NCBI RefSeq assembly: GCF_000152865.1
Contig: NZ_CH672390.1
Span: 1,612,001 to 1,676,000 of the forward strand
From: Erythrobacter sp. NAP1
GTDB taxonomy: Bacteria > Pseudomonadota > Alphaproteobacteria > Sphingomonadales > Sphingomonadaceae
Direction of reading: 5' to 3'
DNA length: 64,000 nt
Part shown: one piece after another, positions 34,935 to 44,117 of the stretch
Numbering within the stretch: position 1 is the stretch's first letter
Layout of the letters: the number at the start of each line of letters is the position of its first letter
Position numbers and translations under genes: made by a program
The notes under the pieces: model-generated
The model's database searches: none
Told to the model about the DNA's origin: nothing
Seen by the model: only the letters and a program-made list of their open reading frames with translations

Positions 34935-35567
34935 ATGCTGACCATCCACCACCTGCGCATTTCGCAGTCCGAACGCATCGTCTGGTTGTGCGAGGAACTA
35001 GGGCTCGAATACGACCTCAAGCTCTACAATCGCGATCCAGAAACACGCCTTGCCCCGCCAGAGCTCAAAGCTCTTCACCCCATGGAGATCGCGCCGGTCA
35101 TCACCGACGGTGATCTCGTGCTGGGCGAGAGCGGCGCGATCATGGATTACATCGTGGGCAAGTATGCTCCCGATACGGATCTAGTCCCCGGCCCCGATCA
35201 CCCGGACTTTGCCGACCACCTGTACTGGTACCATTTCGCCAACGCGACTTTGATGACCAACGGCATGATGACGATTGCGGTGAATGCCGTCGGCGCTGAA
35301 ATGCCCCCGCCTTTGATGAAGCGGGTCACGAACGCTTGGGCTCATATCGAGAAGCGCCTGGGTGAAGCTGATTATTTCGGCGGCTCGGCGCTGACCACCG
35401 CTGACATCATGCTCGGCTTCTCGCTGACGACGGCGCGCGCTTTCAATGACATGAGTGTCGATCACATGCCTAACCTCAAGGCGTGGCTGCAGCGCATCGG
35501 TTCGCGCGATGCCTATCAGCGCGCAATGGCCAAGGCCGAGCCCGGCTTTCCGCCCAAGCTCGATTGA
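34935..35567 (+). CDS. Glutathione S-transferase-family protein
   Basis: A 210-residue GST-type protein. The thioredoxin-like N-terminal domain contains S-x-S-ERI near residue 10, which supplies a catalytic Ser or equivalent, and the glutathione-binding pair IAPVI and LGESGAIMDYI. The helical C-terminal domain follows (~90-210) with ALTTADIMLGFSLT (N-capping box). Substrate unknown. The 5' end has GAGGGGAA as ribosome site. It precedes the SDR gene by 14 bases, in one direction, so they probably form an operon. Confidence 0.88.
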   Translation: MLTIHHLRISQSERIVWLCEELGLEYDLKLYNRDPETRLAPPELKALHPMEIAPVITDGDLVLGESGAIMDYIVGKYAPDTDLVPGPDHPDFADHLYWYHFANATLMTNGMMTIAVNAVGAEMPPPLMKRVTNAWAHIEKRLGEADYFGGSALTTADIMLGFSLTTARAFNDMSVDHMPNLKAWLQRIGSRDAYQRAMAKAEPGFPPKLD

Positions 35568-35581
35568 TCGGGAGGGCGACG

Positions 35582-36367
35582 ATGGAGCCGTACAAGCCTC
35601 TCAGCCGCTCGATCGCAGGTCACAGAGCGCTTATCACCGGCGCTGCCAGCGGCATGGGCCGCGCGACCGCTCACCTGTTTGCCTCAGAAGGCTCGCACGT
35701 CGCTGTGACCGATCTCGATCAGTCTAAATGCGATGCGGTGGCGAATGAGATTGCGGAAGCGGGCTATCCCGGCAGCGCATTTCCACTAGCGCTGGACGTG
35801 ATGGACGGCGATGCGATTGAGGCACGCGTGGCCGAGATCGCCGAACAGTTCGGCGGGCTCGACATCGTCATCAACAATGCAGGCTTTTCTCTTCACGCGA
35901 TGATCGAGGATGACGAATATCCCGATTACTGGGACAAGAGCATTGCCGGGCTGCTCACCGCCCATCAGCGGATCATCCGCGCCGCCATGCCGCATCTTCG
36001 CAAGAGCGAGCACCCGCGCATCGTCAACATCGCCTCGACCGAGGGACTGGGCGCGACACCCACCAATTCGCCTTACGTCGCTGCCAAGCACGGTGTGATC
36101 GGCCTTACGCGCGGAATGGCGGTCGATCTGGGCCGCGACGGGATCACGGTCAATGCGATCTGCCCCGGCCCGATCCGTACCGGCATAACCGAGCGCATTC
36201 CAGAAGAGCACAAGGAAATCTACGCCAAGCGCCGTGTTCCCCTGCGCCGATATGGTCACCCCGAGGAGGTCGCTCACATCACTTTGTCGCTGGTGCTGCC
36301 TTCAGCGAGCTTCATCACCGGGGCGGTCATTCCTGTCGATGGCGGGCTGACGATCAAGAACGGTTAG
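35582..36367 (+). CDS. Short-chain dehydrogenase/reductase
   Basis: A 261-residue classical SDR. TGAASGMGRAT binds the dinucleotide, NNAG stabilises the sheet, and the active site is NIASTEG (Ser), YVAAKHG (Tyr-Lys). The ATG at 35582 is preferred because GGGAGG precedes it. It probably shares a transcript with the GST upstream. The end overlaps the convergent membrane-protein gene by four bases. Substrate not determinable from sequence. Confidence 0.9.
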   Translation: MEPYKPLSRSIAGHRALITGAASGMGRATAHLFASEGSHVAVTDLDQSKCDAVANEIAEAGYPGSAFPLALDVMDGDAIEARVAEIAEQFGGLDIVINNAGFSLHAMIEDDEYPDYWDKSIAGLLTAHQRIIRAAMPHLRKSEHPRIVNIASTEGLGATPTNSPYVAAKHGVIGLTRGMAVDLGRDGITVNAICPGPIRTGITERIPEEHKEIYAKRRVPLRRYGHPEEVAHITLSLVLPSASFITGAVIPVDGGLTIKNG

Positions 36368-37341
36368 CGCCTCAGCGCCTCAAGAAAACCGGCGCTGTCA
36401 TCAAGCCGCAGTCCCACGCCCGAAATGCGCTTCTCGCCGCCTAGAGCGGTCGAGAAGACGACTGGGTTCTCGAATCGCAGGCTCACATTGGGCGCCGACA
36501 TCAGGGCAAGGTTGAGGACCGATTTGTCCTGCAACTCCTCGCTGGTGAAGGCGGTGGACGCATCGGCGATCTGGTGGATCGGAACCTCGAAATCATACAG
36601 CATCCCGCTGCGCACGCGCACGACCTCGCCGGTTACTAGCACTGGATTGATGCGGAAGCTCTTGAGCAGCGCAACGGTCCAGATGATGCCCCAGATGCTC
36701 AGGGCGAAAAGAACCCATGCAAGCGTCGGGCTCCAGAGCATCAGCAGCAAGTGAACGACCGAAATCTCGATCACCTGAAGTGCGAGGAAGGTGGCGACCA
36801 TCGGGGTCAGATAGGTGTGATAAATGAAGGGTCGCGAACCTGCAGGCACATCGGCCGGAGCGCCCCAGCGAAAGAGGCCCAGTACCAAGACGCGCAGTTC
36901 TGCTTGTGCGAAACGGAGCAGGGCCGCAGGTAAAACCCGTTCCAGCCCAGCCATGATCGACCCCTTGGCGCGCCATTCCTTCGCGATGCGCAAACTCGAC
37001 CAGCCTAGGAAGATCGCGAGCGTCATCGCGGCTGCCAGCAGCACTTCGGGAAAGCCGAGATAAACCGCCTGAACGGGGGCCGCGGCTCCAGCAATCACGA
37101 CTACACTGGCCAACGAAAGAACAGCGAGCATGTGAAACGGATCGGGCTTGCGATCGCGGGCTTTCCAGATCACGACGAGCATCAGCGCATCGGTCACGAC
37201 CCATGCGAAAAGGATAGCAGCCCACCCTGCATTCGCCTCTGCCCAGGCGGTGTGCGTCAGCGCGCGGGCGCCCCATATTGTAAGCAAGGACAGGAGCGTC
37301 GGAAGGACAGCGGCGAGTGGTGCAGGCAAGCGTTGGAGCAT
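36364..37341 (-). CDS. Multi-pass membrane protein (DUF6498-like)
   Basis: A 325-residue protein with about seven hydrophobic segments in the first 240 residues (for example ~8-26, 40-58, 72-92, 98-113, 180-200, 205-228), then a C-terminal soluble domain (~235-325) of beta-strands. It resembles the DUF6498 group by its size and topology, which is a weak match. The final domain may sit in the cytoplasm. Function unknown. It converges with the SDR gene. Confidence 0.7.
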   Translation of the reverse strand: MLQRLPAPLAAVLPTLLSLLTIWGARALTHTAWAEANAGWAAILFAWVVTDALMLVVIWKARDRKPDPFHMLAVLSLASVVVIAGAAAPVQAVYLGFPEVLLAAAMTLAIFLGWSSLRIAKEWRAKGSIMAGLERVLPAALLRFAQAELRVLVLGLFRWGAPADVPAGSRPFIYHTYLTPMVATFLALQVIEISVVHLLLMLWSPTLAWVLFALSIWGIIWTVALLKSFRINPVLVTGEVVRVRSGMLYDFEVPIHQIADASTAFTSEELQDKSVLNLALMSAPNVSLRFENPVVFSTALGGEKRISGVGLRLDDSAGFLEALRR

Positions 37342-37430
37342 GGCGAACCTCCTGTTCGCGCTTGCACTAGTCGCAGTGCAACGCCCTCACAATTCGGTTT
37401 CGTGCAACACCTGCCGCACGCGAGGAAGTG

Positions 37431-38228
37431 TTAGTAGAACGCAAGCTGGTTGGAGATCGCGAGCAGTTTCCGGCTCGCGGACCAGATGCGTGTCGTCGCA
37501 GAGAAGCGCCCGGAATAAACCCGGTCGCTGGTCGCTTCGATCAGCAGGAAATCGCTGCCCTGCTCGGCCAGGTCGGCGCGCGTACAGAACACTTGCAGAT
37601 CGTATGTCACCGTTGCTCCAAAGCGCGGTGTAGGATCAAGAAAAAAGGTCCGCGGCATCGGCGTATCCGATACGGCCAGAAGCGCCTTTTCATCCCAGGG
37701 CCGACCCGCAGCGTCGCGCACCCAGAACGCTGAATGCGGGCGCTCCTGCGCCGAAAACGGTTTGCCAAGTGCCACGCGCTGTTCGTAGCGGCTCAGGAAC
37801 TTCGGACCCGGCGTTTCGGGAAGACGCGGTGCGTCCTCGGGCACCAGAACCTCGGGAAATTCGCAGGCGTAATCGAGCGCCTTATCCTTCATGTCCGAAA
37901 ACACGTAGTCGGCTGCGAAGATTGGCTCATCAAAGGCGTCGCCCTTCGCCATTTCAGCGCGAAGGAAGCTGGTGCGCCTCCCCTGTCGCAACTGTCTGAC
38001 ATCGACCATCAGACCCTCGTGCGGAAGAGGCTTCAGGAAGTTTGCAGTGACGCTCGCCAGCATCGCCTCCTGCGGGCGCGCTTGCTCGACGGCACTGTAT
38101 CCGAGCGCGAGCGCCCAACCGCCGAAAGCGGACTGGAAATTCCAATAGGCCTCGCCGCCCTCAGCCTTGAGACGTGTGTCGGAAATGCTGGTGATTTGTG
38201 TGGCGAGATCGAGGGGGAAATCGGTCAT
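37431..38228 (-). CDS. Acyl-CoA thioesterase (hotdog fold)
   Basis: A 265-residue protein with a double hotdog fold of the acyl-CoA thioesterase type. The two hotdog repeats are about residues 1-110 and 130-265; FGGWALALGYSA in the first repeat and LKPLPHEGLMVD are typical of TesB-like proteins. The start is the ATG at 38228, since the sequence before it is unlike the family. A palindrome 38269-38292 lies 40 bases upstream, after the SnoaL-like gene, so it is probably separately regulated. Confidence 0.83.
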   Translation of the reverse strand: MTDFPLDLATQITSISDTRLKAEGGEAYWNFQSAFGGWALALGYSAVEQARPQEAMLASVTANFLKPLPHEGLMVDVRQLRQGRRTSFLRAEMAKGDAFDEPIFAADYVFSDMKDKALDYACEFPEVLVPEDAPRLPETPGPKFLSRYEQRVALGKPFSAQERPHSAFWVRDAAGRPWDEKALLAVSDTPMPRTFFLDPTPRFGATVTYDLQVFCTRADLAEQGSDFLLIEATSDRVYSGRFSATTRIWSASRKLLAISNQLAFY

Positions 38229-38268
38229 GCCCGCGCCCGTAGAGGTACTGTTTCGATCACGCAATGAA

Positions 38269-38292
38269 ATAATGAACGCATCGGTTCATTAT
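38269..38292. promoter_or_regulatory. Palindrome ATAATGAAC-N6-GTTCATTAT
   Basis: Perfect nine-base arms around GCATCG, 41 bases upstream of the thioesterase start and five bases past the SnoaL-like stop. The size and symmetry fit a TetR-type operator; as RNA it could also act as a hairpin terminator of the upstream gene. Confidence 0.5.
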
Positions 38293-38296
38293 ATTA

Positions 38297-38680
38297 TCAG
38301 CCCGCGAGCGCCTTCGCCAAACCAACTGCTCCTGCGCTATCGAGATATTCGCGCAGCTCGGTGATCTGGCCACCCTCGACTGTCCCGACGACGCAAAGCC
38401 GCAGGTCGAGGACGCCGCCATCGGGCAATTGCCCTCGAACCGTATGTTCTTCGACGAAGCCGCTGGGTGTCGCCTCGCACATGATCTCCTCATATCGGAA
38501 ATTCGCGACTTTGGCGTAAACCGCACCCGAGAACGCGAGCAAGGTGTCAGCGTCCATTTGCGGGCCGCCATTTTGGGAGCCCCTGAATTCTGGCGACAGC
38601 AAAGCGCGTGCTGCGGCGGTGTCGCCGGATTGAAATGCGTCGAACAGGGCGCGGGCCAAGAAAGTGTTGTCGCTCATCAT
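38297..38680 (-). CDS. SnoaL/NTF2-like protein
   Basis: A 127-residue small alpha+beta protein of the NTF2-like/SnoaL superfamily. The family pattern appears as LFDAFQSGDTAAARALLSPEF, then the curved sheet with VEEHTVRGQLPDGG and ITELREYLDSAGAV. It has no signal peptide. Members include limonene-epoxide hydrolases and polyketide cyclases, but this one cannot be assigned. It is upstream of the thioesterase in the same direction, and its start borders the LOV kinase promoter region. Confidence 0.78.
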   Translation of the reverse strand: MMSDNTFLARALFDAFQSGDTAAARALLSPEFRGSQNGGPQMDADTLLAFSGAVYAKVANFRYEEIMCEATPSGFVEEHTVRGQLPDGGVLDLRLCVVGTVEGGQITELREYLDSAGAVGLAKALAG

Positions 38681-38867
38681 TGCTCCTCCAAGCGGGCGGC
38701 AAAAATATCGAGCGGCATCAGAAGCGCAAGAGTTCAGCCATTCTCAGAGCCCGAACCCGACCAGATTTCAATGTGTTGCTCGAAAGGTCGCTGACCTTCT
38801 CGCATTTCGATTCGAGATCAGCTATGTAAATCTATCTTGACGCTTGCAACCGTAAGGATTTCTGGAC

Positions 38868-39944
38868 ATGCCCCCTGAGTTTGCAGAGGCCCGCCTTGGC
38901 GAAGCAATCGCCAAGCTTCCGTTCTCCATGGTGCTTGCAAGCGCGACGCTTGAAGATCAACCGATCCTCTACATCAATGAGCGATTTACAGCTGTCACCG
39001 GATACAGCGCAGAGATGACGGTGGGGCGCAATTGCCGCTTCCTGCAAGGCGATGACACCGACCCCAGGTCGGTCGCGAAAATCCGACAGGCCCTCGAAGA
39101 CGGCGAAGATATCACGGTAGATCTGGCCAACTACAAGGCCGATGGAACGAAGTTCACAAACCGGCTTCTCATCTCGCCAATCCGAAACGATGTAGGCGAC
39201 ATCGTCTCGTTCCTGGGCATCCAGCGCGACCTGACGGGTCAAGAAGAGGAATTGCCCGACCCTTCGCAAGACGTCTTGCTGTCCGAGCTTCAGCACCGCG
39301 TCAAAAACCACCTCGCGATGATCGTCGGCCTGATCCGCATGCATGAAAGCAGCGAGGCCTCAAAGGAAGCGCTCGCAGCATTGTCCAGCCGCGTTCAAAG
39401 CCTGGCTCTGCTTTACGAAGAACTGTCCGGCAGCGGGGTCGCGACAATCTCCGACGACGAGATTGCAGCAGGCGCCTATATCAGCCGGGTCGCTGCCGCG
39501 CTGGCCGCGATCGATGGGCGCAAGGCAATCCGCATGAATGTCGAGTGCGATCAGGTGAATCTTCCCGTCAACACCGCGACCACACTTGGCTTGCTTGTCA
39601 CCGAGTTCCTCACGAACAGCCTCGAGCACGCCTTTGTCGGCCGCGATCTTGGCATGATCCGCGTGCGGCTCGAAAACCTTGCAGGCGGGCTCGTTCGGCT
39701 GACCGTTGAGGATGACGGCGTCGGCTTGCCCGAGGGACTGAACTGGCCGAAGGATAGCGTGTCTTTGCGTGATCGTCGCAAGGCGATGCGCGAGGAAGGC
39801 GAAGGCGACCGGCGAGGCTTGGGCGGTGCGATGGTCAATTCGCTCGTCGATTCCATCGGCGGAAAGCTGTCGGTCGGAGGGACCGATCATGGCACCATCA
39901 TCGTGCTCGACTTGCCGCCCAGCCCGACCAACGACCCCGAGTAA
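38868..39944 (+). CDS. LOV-domain blue-light histidine kinase (EL346/EL368-like)
   Basis: A 358-residue photoreceptor kinase. An N-terminal LOV domain (~15-125) has the photoactive Cys56 in GRNCRFLQ and Gln119 in FLGIQRD, which forms the flavin contact. The kinase region has His143 in SELQHRVKNHL, an HWE/HisKA_2-type phosphoacceptor, and an ATP-binding domain (LTNSLEHAF ... VEDDGVGLPEG ... GLGGAMV). Its organisation matches the short LOV kinases described from Erythrobacter litoralis (EL346, EL368). No response regulator is next to it. A promoter region of 187 bases (38681-38867) contains an AAGGTC-GCT-GACCTT repeat at 38784-38798. Confidence 0.92.
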   Translation: MPPEFAEARLGEAIAKLPFSMVLASATLEDQPILYINERFTAVTGYSAEMTVGRNCRFLQGDDTDPRSVAKIRQALEDGEDITVDLANYKADGTKFTNRLLISPIRNDVGDIVSFLGIQRDLTGQEEELPDPSQDVLLSELQHRVKNHLAMIVGLIRMHESSEASKEALAALSSRVQSLALLYEELSGSGVATISDDEIAAGAYISRVAAALAAIDGRKAIRMNVECDQVNLPVNTATTLGLLVTEFLTNSLEHAFVGRDLGMIRVRLENLAGGLVRLTVEDDGVGLPEGLNWPKDSVSLRDRRKAMREEGEGDRRGLGGAMVNSLVDSIGGKLSVGGTDHGTIIVLDLPPSPTNDPE

Positions 39945-39984
39945 GGGCTGGCCCGCTCGCGCAAAACCGCTGGCATACGATCAA

Positions 39985-40728
39985 CTAGGCAAACGCTTCT
40001 TTCGCAGCCGCCTCGACGCTTGCCATCGCGTCGCGCCATGGGGCGCCGCCATAGCTGATGCGGGCAACACCAAGATTGGCAAGCTCGTGATTGCTCACCA
40101 TGCCCGGCATGCGCATGACGTTTACCGGAAGCGCGACCTTGTCGCAGACCTGCGCGATCAGGTCGGGGTCGCTCAGTCCGGGAATGAAGAAACTGCCCGC
40201 CCCTGCTGAACGATAGGCTGAAGCGCGCTCGATCGCGGCATAGACAAGCTCGACCTGGTTGGGGTCCTTGCCCTCCATCAGCGGGCTCAGGAACACGTCG
40301 GTGCGGGCGTTCACGAACAGACCTTCCGCATTGACCGTGGCGATACGCTCAGCCTGTTCGTCGATGGCGCGCAGGCCTCCGGCGCGGATCAGGCGGTCTT
40401 CGATGTTGCAGCCGATGACGCCAGCATGCGTGAGCCCGTCGGCGTTGTGCGCCAGTTCGGCAAGATTGGTCGCATAGCCTGCTTCCATGTCGATGGTGAT
40501 CGGCAGGTCGACCGCGTCAGCGATCTGCTTTGCGGTTTCGGTAAGGCGCGAGAACGGGATGTGCTCGCCGTCGTCATAGCCTTGCGCGCCAGCGAGCGAA
40601 TGGCTGCCTGTAGCAATCGCCCTCGCCCCTGCCCGCGCGACCGCAACGGCGCTTCCTGCATCCCAGACATTGAAGAGCACCAGCGGATCGCCCGCCCAGT
40701 GAAGCGCTGCAAATTCGGTCTTGGTCAT
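39985..40728 (-). CDS. Isocitrate lyase/PEP mutase-superfamily protein
   Basis: A 247-residue TIM-barrel lyase of the PEP mutase/isocitrate lyase family. The metal- and substrate-binding region is LPITIDMEAGYA and the catalytic-loop segment GCNIEDRL; VNARTDVFL follows. It lacks the ICL KKCGH motif (Cys replaced in GCNIED), so it is probably an oxaloacetate decarboxylase, PEP mutase or related C-C lyase. The ATG at 40728 follows one base after the ada stop, so the two are in one operon. Confidence 0.85.
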   Translation of the reverse strand: MTKTEFAALHWAGDPLVLFNVWDAGSAVAVARAGARAIATGSHSLAGAQGYDDGEHIPFSRLTETAKQIADAVDLPITIDMEAGYATNLAELAHNADGLTHAGVIGCNIEDRLIRAGGLRAIDEQAERIATVNAEGLFVNARTDVFLSPLMEGKDPNQVELVYAAIERASAYRSAGAGSFFIPGLSDPDLIAQVCDKVALPVNVMRMPGMVSNHELANLGVARISYGGAPWRDAMASVEAAAKEAFA

Positions 40729-40729
40729 C

Positions 40730-41782
40730 TCAGAACAACTCCTCTTGCTTGGCGCCTTCGCGTTTGAGCAATTCCGCCTTGATGTCCGGCCCATAGGCAT
40801 AGCCGCCAATCGACCCGTCAGCCTGCACCACGCGGTGGCACGGGATCAGCACCGCGATGTTGTTTGCGCCATTCGCGCTGCCCACGGCGCGGCTGGCTTT
40901 GGGATTTCCGAGCATTGCGGCCTGTTCGCCGTAGCTGCGCGTCTCGCCCGCAGGGATCCTGCGCAAGGCCTCCCAGCAGCGCTGCTGGAATGCGGTGCCT
41001 TTCACGTCGAGCGGAATGTGCGAGTTGTCACTGCCCGGCTGTTCGACCGCCTTCGTGACCTGCTCGAACAGCTCGCGGAATTGGTCGTTGCCTTCTACGA
41101 GTTCTGCTTTGGGAAAGCGGGCGCGCAACTCTTCCTCTCCTTCGCCGAAGCTGAGACAGCACACGCCCTTTTCGGTTGCAGCGACCAGCATGTCACCGAG
41201 AGAGGTTTCTATCACGCTCCAGTGGATGCGAACGCCGTCGCCGCCCTTGCTCCAGTCGCTTGCCGTCATGCCCAGCCTGTCCTTCGTATCGTCGTAGAAG
41301 CGCGAGGCGCTCGCATAGCCTGCCTCGTAAAGCGCATCGGTAACGCTCGCCCCGCTTTCCAGCGCGCCGCGCACGCGTTCTTCGCGAAGCGCACGTGCGA
41401 AAGCGGCGGGAGACAATCCCACGGTTCGCTTGAATAGCCGCTGGAAATGGGTGGGCGAATAGCCGGTGAGGTCCGCCAACTGGTCCAGCGTTTGCGCGCC
41501 ATCAGCCCGGATCGCGGCAATTGCGGCGAGCACGCAGGCTTCCTCGGCGCTTTGCGTGTTGGGTGAACAGCGTTTGCAGGCGCGAAGGCCCGCTGCCTCG
41601 GCATCGGCAGGACGGGCGTAAAAGCGCACATTTTTTCGCAAGGGCGCGCGTGCCGGGCATGAGGGGCGGCAATAAATGCCGGTCGAATGGACGCCTGTCA
41701 CAAAGGCCCCGTCATAGCGGCGGTCCTTGGCCAGCGCGATTTGCCAACGCTGATCATCGGTCAATGTGTGTTCGTGTGCCAT
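40730..41782 (-). CDS. ada: Ada bifunctional DNA-methyltransferase/regulator
   Basis: A 350-residue alkylation-response protein with all three Ada parts. The N-terminal zinc domain has C38, C42, C69 and C72 (GIYCRPSCPAR, LRACKRCSP), with C38 as phosphotriester methyl acceptor. The AraC-type helix-turn-helix (~80-170; LTGYSPTHFQRLFKRTVG) activates transcription. The C-terminal O6-methylguanine methyltransferase has the active IPCHRVVQADG. Thus it is a full-length Ada; the ATG at 41782 fits the family. It shares an operon with the downstream PEP-mutase-like gene and diverges from the protease cluster. Confidence 0.95.
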   Translation of the reverse strand: MAHEHTLTDDQRWQIALAKDRRYDGAFVTGVHSTGIYCRPSCPARAPLRKNVRFYARPADAEAAGLRACKRCSPNTQSAEEACVLAAIAAIRADGAQTLDQLADLTGYSPTHFQRLFKRTVGLSPAAFARALREERVRGALESGASVTDALYEAGYASASRFYDDTKDRLGMTASDWSKGGDGVRIHWSVIETSLGDMLVAATEKGVCCLSFGEGEEELRARFPKAELVEGNDQFRELFEQVTKAVEQPGSDNSHIPLDVKGTAFQQRCWEALRRIPAGETRSYGEQAAMLGNPKASRAVGSANGANNIAVLIPCHRVVQADGSIGGYAYGPDIKAELLKREGAKQEELF

Positions 41783-41863
41783 GGCGCCTTTGTCGCAGCA
41801 CCCCCAACTAAGCGCATCCCGAAGCTTGCGGTCAATGTTCGCGCCTGCATAAGAGTGGGCGTG

Positions 41864-43477
41864 ATGATAGCACTTTTCCGCAAAGCTCTGGCGATTATTG
41901 CCCTCGCATTGATTGCCGCGCCCGCCTCCGCCGATCCGGGCGATATCGACGCGGCTGCACGCGGGGTCGTGCGCGTGGTCCTGATCGACCGCAGCGGGGA
42001 CGAGGTCGTCCCCGTGACGCATGGCAGCGGCTTTGCGGTCTCGCCCACGCAGATCGTCACCAATGCCCACGTTATCCGCGAGGCATTGCTCGACGACACC
42101 TTGCGCATCGGCATCGTGCCGAGCGAAGGCGATGCGGCGACTTTTGCAACGCCGATTGCGGTGAGCCCGCGCAACGACCTTGCCCTGCTGGAGATAACCG
42201 ACGGTTCGCTTCGTCTAGAACCGCTTACGCTGGCAGGCGCGGGATTGGGCGCCAGGGGGGGCGACATGGGAGAGGTCTCGGCGGTCGGCTACCCGATGAA
42301 TGTCGACCTCGCGCAGGGGCTGGAGATGAGCGACATCTTCCGCGCGCAGCCCCCGGTGAAAAGTCGCGGGTTCCTTTCGGGCGAGCGGCCCAGCCGCCAG
42401 TTCGACACGATACTCCACACCGCACCGATCGCGCGCGGCAATTCGGGCGGCCCGCTGCTCGATGGTTGCGGACGCGTGCTGGGCGTGAACAGCTTCGGTG
42501 CCGATTCGGACGGGTCGGATGCCGAGTTCTACTTCGCGGTATCGCTGCGCGAGCTAATGCCGTTTCTGCGCGAGAACGAGATTCAGCCGCGCGTCAATTC
42601 GCTTCCCTGCCGCTCGATTGACGAGCTCAACGCCGCTGAACGTGCTCGCTTCGAACAACAGCGCGCCGAGGCGCAGGAGCGCATCGCAGCCCGCGAAAGC
42701 GCCTTGCGCGAGGCGCGCGATGCGGCGCGGCTGCAGGCACAGATCGAGGTGATGGAGCGCCGCGACAACGCAATGGCTATCGCGATGGTGCTACTTCTGG
42801 TGGCGATCGGCGCTGCATACACAGCGGGGCAGCTTCGCACTTCACTGGCCGACAAGCCCGAGCTGAGAAACCGCGCGATGATCGCCGCTGGTGTCGCAGG
42901 AGCGGCGCTGATCGCGACGGTGATCGTGTGGGTCACTCGCCCCGGCTATTCCGAGATCGAGGAGCGCACCGCGGCGCTTTTGGGAGAGGACGATCCCGCG
43001 CCTACCGATGCGGGCGATCCGGGTGCGAGCATCGCAGGTGACGGTACGCTAATTTGCACGCTCGACACCGACCGCAGCCGCGTCACTGGTGCGCGTACCG
43101 ACGACGTGGAGTTCGACTGGGCTGCAACCGGCTGCGTCAACGAGCGCACTCAGTACGGACTGATGAACGGCGACTGGACTCGCGTGCTTGTGCCGGGCGA
43201 CGAAGCAGCGGTCTCGATCAGCACCTACAATCCCGACACCCGCACCTTCCGCACCGACCGTTATCTGCTCGGACGCCAGGAGATGGATGCCGCGCGCGAG
43301 GCTCGCAGCGCCTACGACCCGCCCGCCTGCGGTGTCACCGATGCGGCCCGGACAGTAGCGGAGCAGCAAAGCGCCCTCATCGCGCAGCTGCCCGACCGCC
43401 CGAACGAGCGGCTGGTCTATTCTTGCGAGACGAAGCGCGCCGATGGTGGATCGGGCGCCCTCGCGGCGGAGCAATAG
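41864..43477 (+). CDS. Membrane-anchored trypsin-like serine protease
   Basis: A 537-residue protein with a signal peptide (LALIAAPASADPG) and a chymotrypsin-fold protease domain. The catalytic triad is H69 (TNAHVIRE), D105 (RNDLALLE) and S194 (ARGNSGGPLLD). A coiled coil (~265-310) and two membrane helices (~312-328 and ~345-360) follow, then a C-terminal domain (~370-537) with paired cysteines. No PDZ domain is seen, so it is not DegP/DegQ; it is likely anchored with the protease in the periplasm. It is first of a three-gene cluster of unknown function. Confidence 0.82.
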   Translation: MIALFRKALAIIALALIAAPASADPGDIDAAARGVVRVVLIDRSGDEVVPVTHGSGFAVSPTQIVTNAHVIREALLDDTLRIGIVPSEGDAATFATPIAVSPRNDLALLEITDGSLRLEPLTLAGAGLGARGGDMGEVSAVGYPMNVDLAQGLEMSDIFRAQPPVKSRGFLSGERPSRQFDTILHTAPIARGNSGGPLLDGCGRVLGVNSFGADSDGSDAEFYFAVSLRELMPFLRENEIQPRVNSLPCRSIDELNAAERARFEQQRAEAQERIAARESALREARDAARLQAQIEVMERRDNAMAIAMVLLLVAIGAAYTAGQLRTSLADKPELRNRAMIAAGVAGAALIATVIVWVTRPGYSEIEERTAALLGEDDPAPTDAGDPGASIAGDGTLICTLDTDRSRVTGARTDDVEFDWAATGCVNERTQYGLMNGDWTRVLVPGDEAAVSISTYNPDTRTFRTDRYLLGRQEMDAAREARSAYDPPACGVTDAARTVAEQQSALIAQLPDRPNERLVYSCETKRADGGSGALAAEQ

Positions 43478-43480
43478 AAG

Positions 43481-44035
43481 GTGGAACAAGCGCTCGTCCT
43501 CGCTTCGATCGTGCTCGGTGTCGCGATTGCGTTCGAGCTTGAGCATTTGAACAACGTGCTGCGCTCGAAGGCAGTCAAATGGCACTGGGCGCAGCCGATT
43601 TTCGCGCTTTTCGTGCTGCTGACGATCATCGCCTATTGGTGGGGCGCGGCGAAGAACAGCGAGGGAGCGATCACGCTCGGCGAGTTTCTGCCGATCATGT
43701 TCCAGCTGGTGATGCTGGCGCTGCTCGCGGCGGTGTCGTTTCCCGGCCAGATCGATGATGATGGCGTGGATCTTGCGCAGTATTATCAGGATAACCGCCG
43801 GTATCAGTGGATTTTGATGTCACTGTTCTTCTGGTCGGTAAACGCGCGCTGGTTCTGGACCCTATGGCAGAGAGGCCCGTCCCTGCCGGATTTCCTCGCG
43901 GCTATCTCGGGCGATGTCATCGCGGGATTTGTCATATTCGCGATGATCTTCGCGAGCCGATGGTGGCAGGTCGCGCTTGGCTTCGCGATCCTCTCGCTCG
44001 CACCGGTCATCTGGGTGGGCCGCTCGTTAGGGTAG
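43481..44035 (+). CDS. Hypothetical membrane protein in protease cluster
   Basis: A 184-residue membrane protein starting at GTG 43481, three bases after the protease stop, with GGAG before it. Four to six hydrophobic segments are visible (roughly 4-18, 32-52, 66-84, 105-125, 145-165, 170-182). I do not recognise the family. Tight coupling to the protease gene makes it probable that it helps the protease or is its substrate or regulator. Confidence 0.7.
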   Translation: MEQALVLASIVLGVAIAFELEHLNNVLRSKAVKWHWAQPIFALFVLLTIIAYWWGAAKNSEGAITLGEFLPIMFQLVMLALLAAVSFPGQIDDDGVDLAQYYQDNRRYQWILMSLFFWSVNARWFWTLWQRGPSLPDFLAAISGDVIAGFVIFAMIFASRWWQVALGFAILSLAPVIWVGRSLG

Positions 44036-44117
44036 ACTACCGCTGTGCCGGGCAGCCTATTTTGCGCGGCGCTCCAATGCGTTATGCTGATACGCCCGAA
44101 ACGAGCGGAGTTCGCAG

